Source of the DNA: Xylocopa sonorina
Taxonomy: Eukaryota > Arthropoda > Insecta > Hymenoptera > Apidae
Direction: 5' to 3'
Length of the DNA stretch: 64,000 nt
NCBI RefSeq assembly: GCF_050948175.1
Contig: NW_027490091.1
Coordinates: 5,518,001 to 5,582,000, forward strand
This document shows, piece after piece, positions 1 through 14,199 of this stretch. Made by a program: the position numbers and the translations under genes. The notes under the pieces are model-generated. The model saw only the letters and a list, made by a program, of their open reading frames with translations, was not told the DNA's origin and made no database searches. Each line of letters opens with the position of its first letter. Within the stretch, counting starts at the first letter, position 1.

Positions 1-383
1 ATGCTTTTTAAATCGCGACATCGCATCTCATTTTTATGCTTCACTATAAGATATAATATTCATTGCGAAGTGTTATGTATATACGTCACTCGCATACACT
101 TCAAATGAATGTAAATACGACACTTCCTTGCTAGGAAATAGCGTTTGCAGATGTCTACGTATCGAAGCAATAGAGTTCTAATGCTTGTTAAAAAGATATA
201 TCCCATCCCATTTCCATGTTTCATGATAAGATATAATATTCATCGCGAAGTGTTATGTACACCTCGCATACACTTCAAATGAATGTGAATGCGACACTTC
301 CTTGCTAGGAAATAGCGATTGCAGATGTCTACCTATCGAAGCAATAGATTTCTGATGCTTCTTAACACGCGATATCGCGTCTC

Positions 384-2825
384 CTTTCTATGTTTCATAA
401 TAAGATATAACATTCTTTGCGAAGTGTCACTTATACCTCGCATACACTTCAAATGAATGTAAATGCGACAGTTCCTTGCTAGGAAATAGTGTTTGCAGAT
501 ATCCACGTATCGAAGCAATAGATTTCTAAAGCATGCATTTCGCGTTATCGCATCTCATATTTATGTTTCATGATAATATATAATATTCATTGCGAAGTGT
601 CATGTATACCTCGCATACACTTCAAATGAATGTGAATGCGACTGTTCCTTGCTAAGAAATAGTGTTTGCAGATGTCTACGTATCGAAGCAATAGACTTCT
701 AAAGCTTCTTAAATCGCGATATCGCATCACATTTCTATGTTTCATGATAAGATATCATATTCATTGTGCAGTGTTATGAATACCTCGCATTCACTTCAAA
801 AGAATATAAAAGCGACACTTCATTGCTAGGAAATAGCGTTTGCAGATGTCTACGTATCGAAGCAATAGAGTTCTAATGCTTCTTAAATCGCCATATTACA
901 TCTCATTTCTATGTTTCATGATAAGATATAGTATCCATAGTGGAGTGTTATGCATACCTCGCATTCACTTCAAAAGAATGTAAACGCGACACTTCCTTGC
1001 CAGGAAATAGCGTTTGCAGATGGCTACGTATCGTAGCATAAGGGTTCTAATGCTTCTCAAAACGCGATATCGCTTCGAATTTCTATGTTTCATGATAATA
1101 TATAATATTCATTGCGAAGTGTCATGTATACCTCGCATACACTTAAAATGTATGTAAATGCGACACTTCCTTGCTAGGAAACAGCGTTTGCAAATGTCTA
1201 CGTGTCGAAGCACTAGAGTACTAATGCTTCTCAAAACGCGATATCGCTTCTAATTTCTATGTTTCATGATAATATGTAATATTCATTGCGAAGTGACATG
1301 TATACCTCGCATACACTTCAAATGAATGTGAATGCGACAGTTCCTTGCTAGGAAATAGTGTTTGCAGATGTCTACGTATCGAAGCAATAGAGTTCTAAAG
1401 CTTCTTAAATCGCGATATCGCATCTCATTTCAAAGTTTCATGATAAGATATAATATTCATTGTGCAGTGTTATGAATACCTCGTATTCACTTCAAAAGAA
1501 TATAAATGCGACACTTCCTTGCTAGGAAGTAGCGTTTGCACATGTCTACGTATCGAAGCAATAGAGTTCTAATGCTTCATAAATTGTCATATCGCATCTC
1601 ATATCTACGTTTCTTGTTAAGATATAATATTCATTGTGCAATGTTATGTATACCTCGTATTCACTTGAAAAGAATGTAAATGCGACACTTCCTTCCTAGG
1701 AACTAGCGTTTGCAGGTGTCTACGTATCATACTTATAGAGTTCTAACTCTTGTTAAATCGCGATATCGCATCTCATTTCTATGTTTCATGATAAGATATA
1801 ATATTCATTGCGATGTGTCATGTATACCTCGTATTCCTTTCAAAAGAATGTTAATGCGACTCTTCCTTGCTAGGAAGTAGCGTTTGCAGTTGTCTACGTA
1901 TCGAAGCAATAGGGATCTAATGCTTCTTAAATCGCCATATCGCTTTTCATTTGTATGTTTCATGATAATATAAAATATTCACTGCGAAGTGTCATGTATA
2001 CCTCGCATACACTCCAAATGAATGTAAATGCGACAATTCCTTCCTAGGAAATAGCGTTTGCAGATGCCTACGTATCGAAGCAATAGTGTTCTAATGCTTC
2101 TTAAATCGCGATATCGCATCTCATTTCTATGTTTCATGATATGATATAATATTCATTGCGATGTGTCATGTATACCGCGTATTCCTTTCAAAAGAATGTA
2201 AATGCGACACTTTCTTGCTAGGAAGTAGCGTTTGCAGATATCTACGTATCGAAGCAATAGAGTTCTAATGCTTCTTAGATCGTCATATCGCATCTCACAT
2301 CTATGGTTCATGATAATATATAATATTCATTGCGAAGTGTCATGTATACCTCGTATTCCTTTCAAAAGAATGTTAATGCTACACTTCCTTGCTAGGAAGT
2401 AGCGTTTTCAGATGTCTAGGTATCGAACCAATAGATTTCTAGTGCTTCTTAAATCGCCATATCGCATCTCATTTCTATGTTTTATGATAAGATATAATAT
2501 TCATTTTGCAGTGTTATGTATATCTCGCATACACTTAAAATGAATGTAAATGCGACACTTCCTTGCTAGGAAATAGCGATTGCAGACGTCTATGTATCGA
2601 AGCAATAGTTTTCTAATGCTTCCTAAATCGTCATATCGCATCTCATATCTACGTTTCATGATAAGATATAATATTCATTGCGAAGTGTCATGTATACCAC
2701 GTATTCCTTTCAAAAGAATGTAAACGCGACACTGCCTTGCAAGGAAGTAGCGTTTGCAGATGTCTACGTATCGAAGCAATAGGGATCTAATGCTTCTTAA
2801 ATCGCCATATAGCTTCTCATTTCTA
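384..2825 (+). repeat. Higher-order unit, copy 1 (14 monomers)
   Basis: This stretch is repeated immediately to its right. Bases 384-1,810 match 2,819-4,245 at a constant offset of 2,435 bp (14 x 174). Bases 1,825-2,825 match 4,434-5,434 at an offset of 2,609 bp (15 x 174). The shift between the two offsets is one extra monomer in copy 2. Marker variants such as TGTTTCATAATAAG (391 and 2,826) and AGCATGCATTTCGCG (531 and 2,966) fix the register. Confidence 0.9.
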
Positions 2826-5434
2826 TGTTTCATAATAAGATATAACATTCTTTGCGAAGTGTCACTTATACCTCGCATACACTTCAAATGAATGTAAATG
2901 CGACAGTTCCTTGCTAGGAAATAGTGTTTGCAGATATCCACGTATCGAAGCAATAGATTTCTAAAGCATGCATTTCGCGTTATCGCATCTCATATTTATG
3001 TTTCATGATAATATATAATATTCATTGCGAAGTGTCATGTATACCTCGCATACACTTCAAATGAATGTGAATGCGACTGTTCCTTGCTAAGAAATAGTGT
3101 TTGCAGATGTCTACGTATCGAAGCAATAGACTTCTAAAGCTTCTTAAATCGCGATATCGCATCACATTTCTATGTTTCATGATAAGATATCATATTCATT
3201 GTGCAGTGTTATGAATACCTCGCATTCACTTCAAAAGAATATAAAAGCGACACTTCATTGCTAGGAAATAGCGTTTGCAGATGTCTACGTATCGAAGCAA
3301 TAGAGTTCTAATGCTTCTTAAATCGCCATATTACATCTCATTTCTATGTTTCATGATAAGATATAGTATCCATAGTGGAGTGTTATGCATACCTCGCATT
3401 CACTTCAAAAGAATGTAAACGCGACACTTCCTTGCCAGGAAATAGCGTTTGCAGATGGCTACGTATCGTAGCATAAGGGTTCTAATGCTTCTCAAAACGC
3501 GATATCGCTTCGAATTTCTATGTTTCATGATAATATATAATATTCATTGCGAAGTGTCATGTATACCTCGCATACACTTAAAATGTATGTAAATGCGACA
3601 CTTCCTTGCTAGGAAACAGCGTTTGCAAATGTCTACGTGTCGAAGCACTAGAGTACTAATGCTTCTCAAAACGCGATATCGCTTCTAATTTCTATGTTTC
3701 ATGATAATATGTAATATTCATTGCGAAGTGACATGTATACCTCGCATACACTTCAAATGAATGTGAATGCGACAGTTCCTTGCTAGGAAATAGTGTTTGC
3801 AGATGTCTACGTATCGAAGCAATAGAGTTCTAAAGCTTCTTAAATCGCGATATCGCATCTCATTTCAAAGTTTCATGATAAGATATAATATTCATTGTGC
3901 AGTGTTATGAATACCTCGTATTCACTTCAAAAGAATGTAAATGCGACACTTCCTTGCTAGGAAGTAGCGTTTGCACATGTCTACGTATCGAAGCAATAGA
4001 GTTCTAATGCTTCATAAATTGTCATATCGCATCTCATATCTACGTTTCTTGATAAGATATAATATTCATTGTGCAATGTTATGTATACCTCGTATTCACT
4101 TGAAAAGAATGTAAATGCGACACTTCCTTCCTAGGAACTAGCGTTTGCAGGTGTCTACGTATCATACTTATAGAGTTCTAACTCTTGTTAAATCGCGATA
4201 TCGCATCTCATTTCTATGTTTCATGATAAGATATAATATTCATTGTGCAGTGTTATGAATACCTCGTGTTCACTTCAAAAGAATGTAAATGCGACACTTC
4301 TTTGCTAGGAAGTAAAGTTTGCAGATGTCTACGTGTCGGAGCAATAGTTTTCTAATGCTTCTTAAATCGTCATATCGCATATCATATCTACGTTTCATGA
4401 TAAGATATAGTATTCATTGCGAAGTGTCATGTATACCTCGTATTCCTTTCAAAAGAATGTTAATGCGACTCTTCCTTGCTAGGAAGTAGCGTTTGCAGTT
4501 GTCTACGTATCGAAGCAATAGGGATCTAATGCTTCTTAAATCGCCATATCGCTTTTCATTTGTATGTTTCATGATAATATAAAATATTCACTGCGAAGTG
4601 TCATGTATACCTCGCATACACTCCAAATGAATGTAAATGCGACAATTCCTTCCTAGGAAATAGCGTTTGCAGATGCCTACGTATCGAAGCAATAGTGTTC
4701 TAATGCTTCTTAAATCGCGATATCGCATCTCATTTCTATGTTTCATGATATGATATAATATTCATTGCGATGTGTCATGTATACCGCGTATTCCTTTCAA
4801 AAGAATGTAAATGCGACACTTTCTTGCTAGGAAGTAGCGTTTGCAGATATCTACGTATCGAAGCAATAGAGTTCTAATGCTTCTTAGATCGTCATATCGC
4901 ATCTCACATCTATGGTTCATGATAAGATATAATATTCATTGCGAAGTGTCATGTATACCTCGTATTCCTTTCAAAAGAATGTTAATGCTACACTTCCTTG
5001 CTAGGAAGTAGCGTTTTCAGATGTCTAGGTATCGAACCAATAGATTTCTAGTGCTTCTTAAATCGCCATATCGCATCTCATTTCTATGTTTTATGATAAG
5101 ATATAATATTCATTTTGCAGTGTTATGTATATCTCGCATACACTTAAAATGAATGTAAATGCGACACTTCCTTGCTAGGAAATAGCGATTGCAGACGTCT
5201 ATGTATCGAAGCAATAGTTTTCTAATGCTTCCTAAATCGTCATATCGCATCTTATATCTACGTTTCATGATAAGATATAATATTCATTGCGAAGTGTCAT
5301 GTATACCACGTATTCCTTTCAAAAGAATGTAAACGCGACACTGCCTTGCAAGGAAGTAGCGTTTGCAGATGTCTACGTATCGAAGCAATAGGGATCTAAT
5401 GCTTCTTAAATCGCCATATAGCTTCTCATTTCTA
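2826..5434 (+). repeat. Higher-order unit, copy 2 (15 monomers)
   Basis: Tandem partner of the preceding unit, with very few differences. It carries one additional monomer at about 4,241-4,414, recognisable by the variant ACCTCGTGTTCACTTC, that copy 1 lacks. Parts of the same unit recur near the right end: 3,000-4,500 resembles 56,990-58,800, and 4,400-5,250 resembles 50,680-52,000. Confidence 0.88.
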
Positions 5435-5499
5435 TGTTTCATGATAAAATAGAATATTCACTGCGAAGTGTCATGTATACCTAGCATAAACTTCAAATG

Positions 5500-8330
5500 A
5501 ATGTAATTGCGACACTTCCTTGCTAGGAAATAGCTGGTCCAGATGTCGATGTATCGAAACAATAGGGCTCTAGTGCTTCTTAAATCGAGATATCGCATCT
5601 CGTTTCTATGTTTCATGATAAGGTATAATATTCATTGCGAAGTGTTATGTACTCGTCGTCTATACATAAAAGCAATGTAAATGCGACACTTCCTTGCTAG
5701 GAAATAGCGTTTGCAGATGTCTACGTATCGTAGCAATAGGGATCTAATGCTTCTTAGAATGCGATATCGCATCCCATTTCTGTGTTTCATGATTAGATAT
5801 AATATTCATTGCGAAGGGTTATGTATACCTCGTATTCACTTCAAAGGGATGCAAATGCGTCACTTCCATGCTAGGAAATAGCGTTTGCAGATGTCTACGT
5901 ATCGAAGCAATAGCGTTCTAATGCTTCTTAATACGAGATATCGCATTTCTTTTCCATGTTTCATGATAAGATATAATATTCATTGTGGAGTGGTATGCAT
6001 ACCTCGTACTCACTTCAGAAGAATGTAAGTGCGACACTTACTTGCAATTATATAGGGATTGCAGGTATCTACGTACCGTAGCAATAGAGTTCTAATGCTT
6101 TTTAAATCGCGACATCGCATCTCATTTTTATGCTTCACTATAAGATATAATATTCATTGCGAGGTGTTATGTATATACGTCACTCGCATACACTTCAAAT
6201 GAATGTAAATACGACACTTCCTTGCTAGGAAATAGCGTTTGCAGATGTCTACGTATCGAAGCAATAGAGTTCTAATGCTTGTTAAAAAGATATATCCCAT
6301 CCCATTTCCATGTTTCATGATAAGATATAATATTCATCGCGAAGTGTTATGTACACCTCGCATACACTTCAAATGAGTGTGAATGCGACACTTCCTTGCT
6401 AGGAAATAGCGATTGCAGATGTCTACCTATCGAAGCAATAGATTTCTGATGCTTCTTAACACGCGATATCGCGTCTCCTTTCTATGTTTCATAATAAGAT
6501 ATAACATTCTTTGCGAAGTGTCACTTATACCTCGCATACACTTCAAATGAATGTAAATGCGACAGTTCCTTGCTAGGAAATAGCGTTTGGCGATGTCTAC
6601 GTATCGAAGCAATAGAGTTCTAATGCTTCTTATATCGCCATATCGCATCTCATTTCTATGTTTCATGATAATATGTAATATTTATTGCAAAGTGTCATGT
6701 ATACCTCGCATACACATCAACTGAATGTAAATGCGACACTTCCTAGCTAGGAAATAGCGTCGGAAGATGTTTACGATTCGTAGCAATAGATTTCTAATGC
6801 TTCTTAAAACGCGATATTGCATCTCACTTCTATGATTCATGATAAGATATAATACTCATGGCGATGTGTCATGTATACCACGCATAAACTACAACTGAAT
6901 GTACATGGGACACTTCCTTACTAGGAAATAGCGTCGGAAGATGTCTACGTATTGAAGCGCTAGAGTTCTAATGCTTCTTAAATCGCCATATCGCATCTCA
7001 TTTCTATGTTTCATGATAATATATAATATTCATTGTGGAGTGTTATGTATAACTCGTATTCACTTCAAATGAATGTAAATGCGACACTTCCTGGCCAGGA
7101 AATAGCGTTTGCGGATGTCTACGTATCGTAGCAATAGGGATCTAATGCTTCTTAGAATGCGATATCGCATCCCATTTCTGTGTTTCATGATTAGATACAA
7201 TATTCATTGCGAAGGGTTATGTATACCTCGTATTCACTACAAAGGAATGCAAATGCGTCACTTCCATGCTAGGAAATAGCGTTTGCAGATGTCTACGTAT
7301 TCGAAGCAATAGCGTTCTAATGCTTCTTAATACGAGATATTGCATTTCTTTTCCATGTTTCATGATAAGATATAATATTCATTGTGGAGTGGTATGCATA
7401 CCTCGTACTCACTCCAGAAGAATGTAAGTACGACACTTCCTTGCAATTAGATAGGGATTGCAGGTATCTACGTACCGCAGCAATAGAGTTCTAATGCTTT
7501 TTAAATCGCCATATCGCATCTCATTTCTATGTTTCATGATAATATATAATATTCATTGTGGAGTGTTATGTATACCTCGTATTCACTTCAAATGAATGTA
7601 AATGCGACACTTCCTTGCCAGGAAATAGCGTTTTCAGATGTCTATGTATCGAAGCAATAGAGTTCTAAAGCTTGTTAATTCGCAATATCGCATCTCATTC
7701 CTATGTTTCGTGATAATATATAATATTCATTGCGACGTGTCATGTATACCTCGCATACACTTCAAATGAATGTAAATGCTACACTTCCTTGCTAGGAAAT
7801 AGCGTTTGCACATGTCTACGTATCGAAGCGATAGAGTTCTAGTGCTTCTTCAAACGAGATATCGTATCTCATTTCTATGTTTCATGATCAGACATAATAT
7901 TCATTGTGGAGTGTTATGTATACCTCGTATTCACTTCAAATGAATATAAATGCGACACTTCCTTGCCAGGAAATAGCGTTTGCAGATGTCTACGTTTCGA
8001 AGCAATAGAGTTCTAAAGCTTGTAAATTCGCAATATCGCATCTCATTCCTATGTTTCATGATAATATATAATATTAATTGCGAAGTGTCATGTATACCTC
8101 GCATACACTTCAAATGAATGTAAATGCTACACTTCCTTGCTAGGAAATAGCGTTTGCAGGTGTCTACATATCGAAGCAACAGAATTCTAATGCTTCTTGT
8201 ATCGTCATATCGCATCTCATTTCTATGTTTCATGATAAGATATAATATTCATTGTGCATTGTTATGTACACCTCGCATACACTTCAAATGAATGTAAATG
8301 CGACACTTCCTTGCTAGGAAATAGCGTTTG
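5500..8330 (+). repeat. Long-range duplicated satellite block, left copy
   Basis: Matches 52,140-54,970 at a constant offset of 46,640 bp, checked at several private variants: AGCTGGTCCAGATGTCG at 5,532 and 52,172, CTTTTTAAATCGCGACATCG at 6,098 and 52,738, and an open frame at 6,427 and 53,067. Single-base differences are rare, for example CAAACG versus CAAAGG near 7,854/54,494. Bases 1-489 also match 6,095-6,583 at offset 6,094. Confidence 0.88.
6583..8323 (+). repeat. 10-monomer tandem duplication, copy 1
   Basis: Followed directly by a near-identical copy at an offset of 1,741 bp (10 x 174). The private variant GCGTTTGGCGATGTC occurs at the start of both copies, and AATATAAATGCGACAC with TTGTAAATTCGC near their ends. 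One visible difference is CCTAGCTAGG here versus CCTTGCTAGG in copy 2. Confidence 0.92.
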
Positions 8331-10064
8331 GCGATGTCTACGTATCGAAGCAATAGAGTTCTAATGCTTCTTATATCGCCATATCGCATCTCATTTCTAT
8401 GTTTCATGATAATATGTAATATTTATTGCAAAGTGTCATGTATACCTCGCATACACATCAACTGAATGTAAATGCGACACTTCCTTGCTAGGAAATAGCG
8501 TCGGAAGATGTTTACGATTCGTAGCAATAGATTTCTAATGCTTCTTAAAACGCGATATTGCATCTCACTTCTATGATTCATGATAAGATATAATACTCAT
8601 GGCGATGTGTCATGTATACCACGCATAAACTACAACTGAATGTACATGGGACACTTCCTTACTAGGAAATAGCGTCGGAAGATGTCTACGTATTGAAGCG
8701 CTAGAGTTCTAATGCTTCTTAAATCGCCATATCGCATCTCATTTCTATGTTTCATGATAATATATAATATTCATTGTGGAGTGTTATGTATAACTCGTAT
8801 TCACTTCAAATGAATGTAAATGCGACACTTCCTGGCCAGGAAATAGCGTTTGCGGATGTCTACGTATCGTAGCAATAGGGATCTAATGCTTCTTAGAATG
8901 CGATATCGCATCCCATTTCTGTGTTTCATGATTAGATACAATATTCATTGCGAAGGGTTATGTATACCTCGTATTCACTACAAAGGAATGCAAATGCGTC
9001 ACTTCCATGCTAGGAAATAGCGTTTGCAGATGTCTACGTATTCGAAGCAATAGCGTTCTAATGCTTCTTAATACGAGATATTGCATTTCTTTTCCATGTT
9101 TCATGATAAGATATAATATTCATTGTGGAGTGGTATGCATACCTCGTACTCACTCCAGAAGAATGTAAGTACGACACTTCCTTGCAATTAGATAGGGATT
9201 GCAGGTATCTACGTACCGCAGCAATAGAGTTCTAATGCTTTTTAAATCGCCATATCGCATCTCATTTCTATGTTTCATGATAATATATAATATTCATTGT
9301 GGAGTGTTATGTATACCTCGTATTCACTTCAAATGAATGTAAATGCGACACTTCCTTGCCAGGAAATAGCGTTTTCAGATGTCTATGTATCGAAGCAATA
9401 GAGTTCTAAAGCTTGTTAATTCGCAATATCGCATCTCATTCCTATGTTTCGTGATAATATATAATATTCATTGCGACGTGTCATGTATACCTCGCATACA
9501 CTTCAAATGAATGTAAATGCTACACTTCCTTGCTAGGAAATAGCGTTTGCACATGTCTACGTATCGAAGCGATAGAGTTCTAGTGCTTCTTCAAACGAGA
9601 TATCGTATCTCATTTCTATGTTTCATGATCAGACATAATATTCATTGTGGAGTGTTATGTATACCTCGTATTCACTTCAAATGAATATAAATGCGACACT
9701 TCCTTGCCAGGAAATAGCGTTTGCAGATGTCTACGTTTCGAAGCAATAGAGTTCTAAAGCTTGTAAATTCGCAATATCGCATCTCATTCCTATGTTTCAT
9801 GATAATATATAATATTAATTGCGAAGTGTCATGTATACCTCGCATACACTTCAAATGAATGTAAATGCTACACTTCCTTGCTAGGAAATAGCGTTTGCAG
9901 GTGTCTACATATCGAAGCAACAGAATTCTAATGCTTCTTGTATCGTCATATCGCATCTCATTTCTATGTTTCATGATAAGATATAATATTCATTGTGCAT
10001 TGTTATGTACACCTCGCATACACTTCAAATGAATGTAAATGCGACACTTCCTTGCTAGGAAATA
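8324..10064 (+). repeat. 10-monomer tandem duplication, copy 2
   Basis: Second copy of the 1,741-bp unit. Beyond its end, 10,065-10,320 continues into sequence that follows the equivalent point at 54,965. The 52-55 kb block therefore has a single copy here, and the tandem duplication is specific to the left region. Confidence 0.92.
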
Positions 10065-12259
10065 GCGTTTGCAGATGTCCATGTATCGTGGCATTAGGGT
10101 TCTAATGCTTCTCGAAACGCGATATCGCTTCTCATTTCTATGTTTCATGATAATAAATAATATTCACTGCGAAGTGTCATGCATACCTGGCATACACTTC
10201 AAATGAATGTGAATGCGACAGTTCCTTGCTAGGAAATAGTGTTTGCAGATATCCACGTATCGAAGCAATAGATTTCTAAAGCATGCTATTTCGCGTTATC
10301 GCATCTCATATTTATGTTTCATGATAATATATAATATTCACTGCGGAGTGTCATGTATACCTCGCATACACTTCAAATGAATGTGAATGCGACAGTTCCT
10401 TGCTAGGAAATAGTGTTTGCAGATGTCTACGTATCGAAGCAATAGAGTTCTAAAGCTTCTTAAATCGCGATATCGCATCTCGTTTCAAAGTTTCATGATA
10501 AGATATAATATTCATTGTGCAGTGTTATGAATACCTCGTATTCACTTCAAAAGAATGTAAATCCGACACTTCCTTCCTAGGAAATAGCGTTTGCAGATGT
10601 CTCCGTATCGTAGCAGTAGTGTTCAAATGCTTCTTAAAACGCGATATCGCATCTCATTTCTATGTTTCATTATAAGATATAATATTCATTCTGGATTGTT
10701 ATGTATACCCCGTATTCACTTCGAAAGAATGTAAATGCGACACTTCCTTGCTAGGTAGTAGCGTTTGCAGATGTATGCGTATCGAAGCAATTGAGTACTA
10801 ATGCTTCCTAAATCGCGATATCCCTCCTAATTTTTATGTTTCATGATAAGATATAATATTCATTGCGAAGTGTCATGTATACCTCGTATTCACTTCAAAG
10901 GAATGTAAATGCGACACTTTCTTGCTAGGAAATAGCGTTTGCAGATGTCTACGTATCGAAGCAGTAGAGTTCTAATGCTTCTTATAACGGGATATCGCAT
11001 CTCTTTTCTATGTATCATGATAAGATATAATATTCATTTTGGATTGTAATGTATACCTCGTAATCACTTCAAAAGAATGTAAATGCGACACTTCCTTGCT
11101 AGGAAATGTCGTCTGCAGATGCCTACGTATCGTAGCAATAGAGTTCTAATGCCTCTTAAGTCGCGATATCGCTCCTAATTTCTATGTTTCATGATAAGAT
11201 ATAATATTCATTGCGAAGTGTCATGTATACCTCGTATTCACTTCAAAGGAATGTAAATGCGACACTTTCTTGCTAGGAAATTGCGTTTGCAGATGTCTAC
11301 GTATCGAAGCAATAGAGTTCTGATGCATCTTATAACGGGATATCGCATTCCTTTTCTATGTTTAATGATAAGATATAGTATTCATTGTGGATTGTTAAGT
11401 ATACCCCGTACTCGCTTCGAAAGAATGTAAATGCGACACTTCCTTGCTGGGAAATAGCGTTTTCAGATGTCTACGTATCGTAGCAATAGAATTCTAATGC
11501 TTCTTAAATTGGGATATCGCTCCTAATTTCTATGTTTCATGATAAGATATAATATTCATTGCGAATTGTCACTTATAGCTCGCATACACTTCAAAATAAT
11601 GTAAATGCGACACTTCCTTGCTACTAAATAGCGTTTGCAGATGTCTACGTATCGAAGCAATAGCGTTCTAATGCTTCTCAAAACGCGATATCGCATCCCG
11701 TTTCTATGTTCCATGATAAGCTATAATTTTCATTGCGAAGTGTCATGCATACCTCTTATTCACTTCTAAAGAATGTAAATGAGCCACTTCCTTGCTAGAA
11801 AATAGCGTTTGCAGATGTCTACGTATCGTAGCAATAGTGTTCTAATGCTCTTTAAATCGCGATATCCCTCCTAATTTTTATGCTTCATGATAAGATGTAA
11901 TATTCATTGCGAAGTGTCATGTATACCTCGTATTCACTTCGAAGGAATGTAAATGCGACACTTCCTTGCTAGGAAATTGCGTTTGCAGTTGTCTACGTAT
12001 CGTAGCAGTAGGGTTCTAATGCTCCTTCTAACGGGACTTCGCATCTCTTTTCTATGTTTCACGATAAGATATAGTATTCATTGTGGATTGTTATGTATAC
12101 CCCGTATTCACTTCAAAAGAATGTAAACGCGACACTTCCTTGCCAGGAAGTAGCGTTTGCAGATGTCTACATATCGTAGCATGAGTGTTCTAATGCTTCT
12201 CAAAACGCGATATCGCTACTCATTACTATGTTTCATGATAATATATAATATTCATTGCG

Positions 12260-12800
12260 AAGTGTCATGTATGCCTCGCATACACTTCACATGAATGTGA
12301 GTGCGACATTTCCTTGCTAGGAAATAGTGTTTGCAGATGTCTACGTATCGAGGCAATAGAGTTCTAATGCTTCTTCAATCGCTATATTGCATCTCATTCC
12401 TATGTTTCATGATGAGATATAATAATCACTGTGCAATGTTATGTATACCTCGTATTCACTTCAAAAGAATGTAAACGCGACACTTCCTTGCTTGGAAATA
12501 GCGTTTGCAGATGTCTACGTATCGAAGCAATAGATTTCTAAAACTTGCTAATTCGCGATATCGCATCTCATATCTATGTTTCATGATAATTTATAATATT
12601 CATTGCGATGTGTCATGTATACCTCGCATACACTTCAAATGAATGCGAATGCGACAGCTCCTTGCTAGGAAGTAGAGTTTGCAGATGTCTACGTATAGTA
12701 GCATTAGAGTTATAATGCTTCTCAAAACGCGATATCGCTACTCATTACCATGTTTCATGATAATATATAATGTTCATTGTTGAGTGTTATATATACCTCG
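12260..12800 (+). repeat. Three-monomer block recurring at 17.26 kb
   Basis: Private variants GTGCGACATTTCC, CTTCAATCGCTATATTGC and TAATAATCACTGTGCAATG recur at 17,260-17,800 at an offset of about 5,001 bp. A looser copy lies at 12,980-13,480. This points to dispersed duplication inside the array rather than simple neighbour-to-neighbour homogenisation. Confidence 0.8.
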
Positions 12801-14199
12801 TATTCACTTCAAAATAATTTAAATGTGACACTTCCTTGCTAGGAAATAGCGTTTGCAGATGTCTACGTATCGAAGCAATAGATTTCTAAAGCTTGCTAGT
12901 ACGCGACATCGCATCTCATACCTATGTCTCATGATAATATATAATATTCATTGCGAAGTGTCATGTATACCTCGCATACCCTTCAAATTAATGTGAGTGC
13001 GACAGTTCCTTGCTAGGAAATAGTGTTTGCAGATGTCTACGTATCGAGGCAATAGAGTTCTAATGCTTCTTAAATCGCTATATTGCATCTCATTCCTTTG
13101 TTTCATGATGAGATATAATAATCACTGTGCAGTGTTATGTATAGCTCGTATTCACTTCAGAAGAATGTAAACGCGATACTTCCTTGCTTGGAAATAGCGT
13201 TTGCAGATGTCTACGTATCGAAGCAATAGATTTCTAAAACTTGCTATTTCGCGATATCGCGTCTCATATCTATGTTCCAAGATAATTTATAATATTCATT
13301 GCGATGTGTCATGTATACCTCGCATACACTTCAAATGAATGCGAATGCGACAGATCCTTGCTAGGAAGTAGAGTTTGCAGATGTCTACGTATAGTAGCAT
13401 TAGAGTTATAATGCTTCTCAAAACCCGATATCGCTACTCATTACTATGTTTCATGATAATATATTATATTCATTGTGGAGTGTTATGTATACCTCGTATT
13501 CACTTCAAAAGAATGTAAATGCGACACTTCCTTGCTGGGAAATAGCGTTTGCAGATATCTACGTATCGTAGCAATAGAATTCTAATGCTTCCTAAATCGT
13601 CATATCGCAACTCATTTCTATGTTTCATGACAAGATATAATATTCATTGCGAAGTGTCATGTATACCTCGTATTCCTTTCAAAAGAATGTAAATGCGACA
13701 CTTCCCTGCTTGGAAATAGCGTTTGCAGATATCTACGTATCGAAGCAATAGAGGTCTAAAGCTTCTTAAATCGCCATATCGCATCTCATTTCTATGTTTC
13801 ATGATAAGATATGATATTCATTGTGCAGTGTTATGTATACCTCGCATACACTTCAAATGAATGTGAGTGCGACAGTTCCTTGCTAGGAAACAACGTCTGC
13901 AGATGTCTACGTATCGTAGCATTAGAGTTCTAATGCTTCTCAAAACGCGATATCGCTACTCATGACTATGTTTCATGATAATATATTATATTCATTGTGG
14001 AGTGTAATGTATACCTCGTATTTACTTCAAAAGAATGTAAATGCGACACTTCCTTGCTGGGAAATAGCGTTTGCAGATATCTACGTATCGTAGCAATAGA
14101 ATTCTAATGCTTCCTAAATCGTCATATCGCATCTCATATCTATGCTTCATGACAAGATATAATATTCATTGCGAAGTGTCATGTATACCTCGTATTCCT

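Noticed and set aside
120..200. CENP-B box in the monomer
   Set aside because: The nearest match, TTCGATACGTAGACA on the - strand, does not have the required A and CGGG positions.
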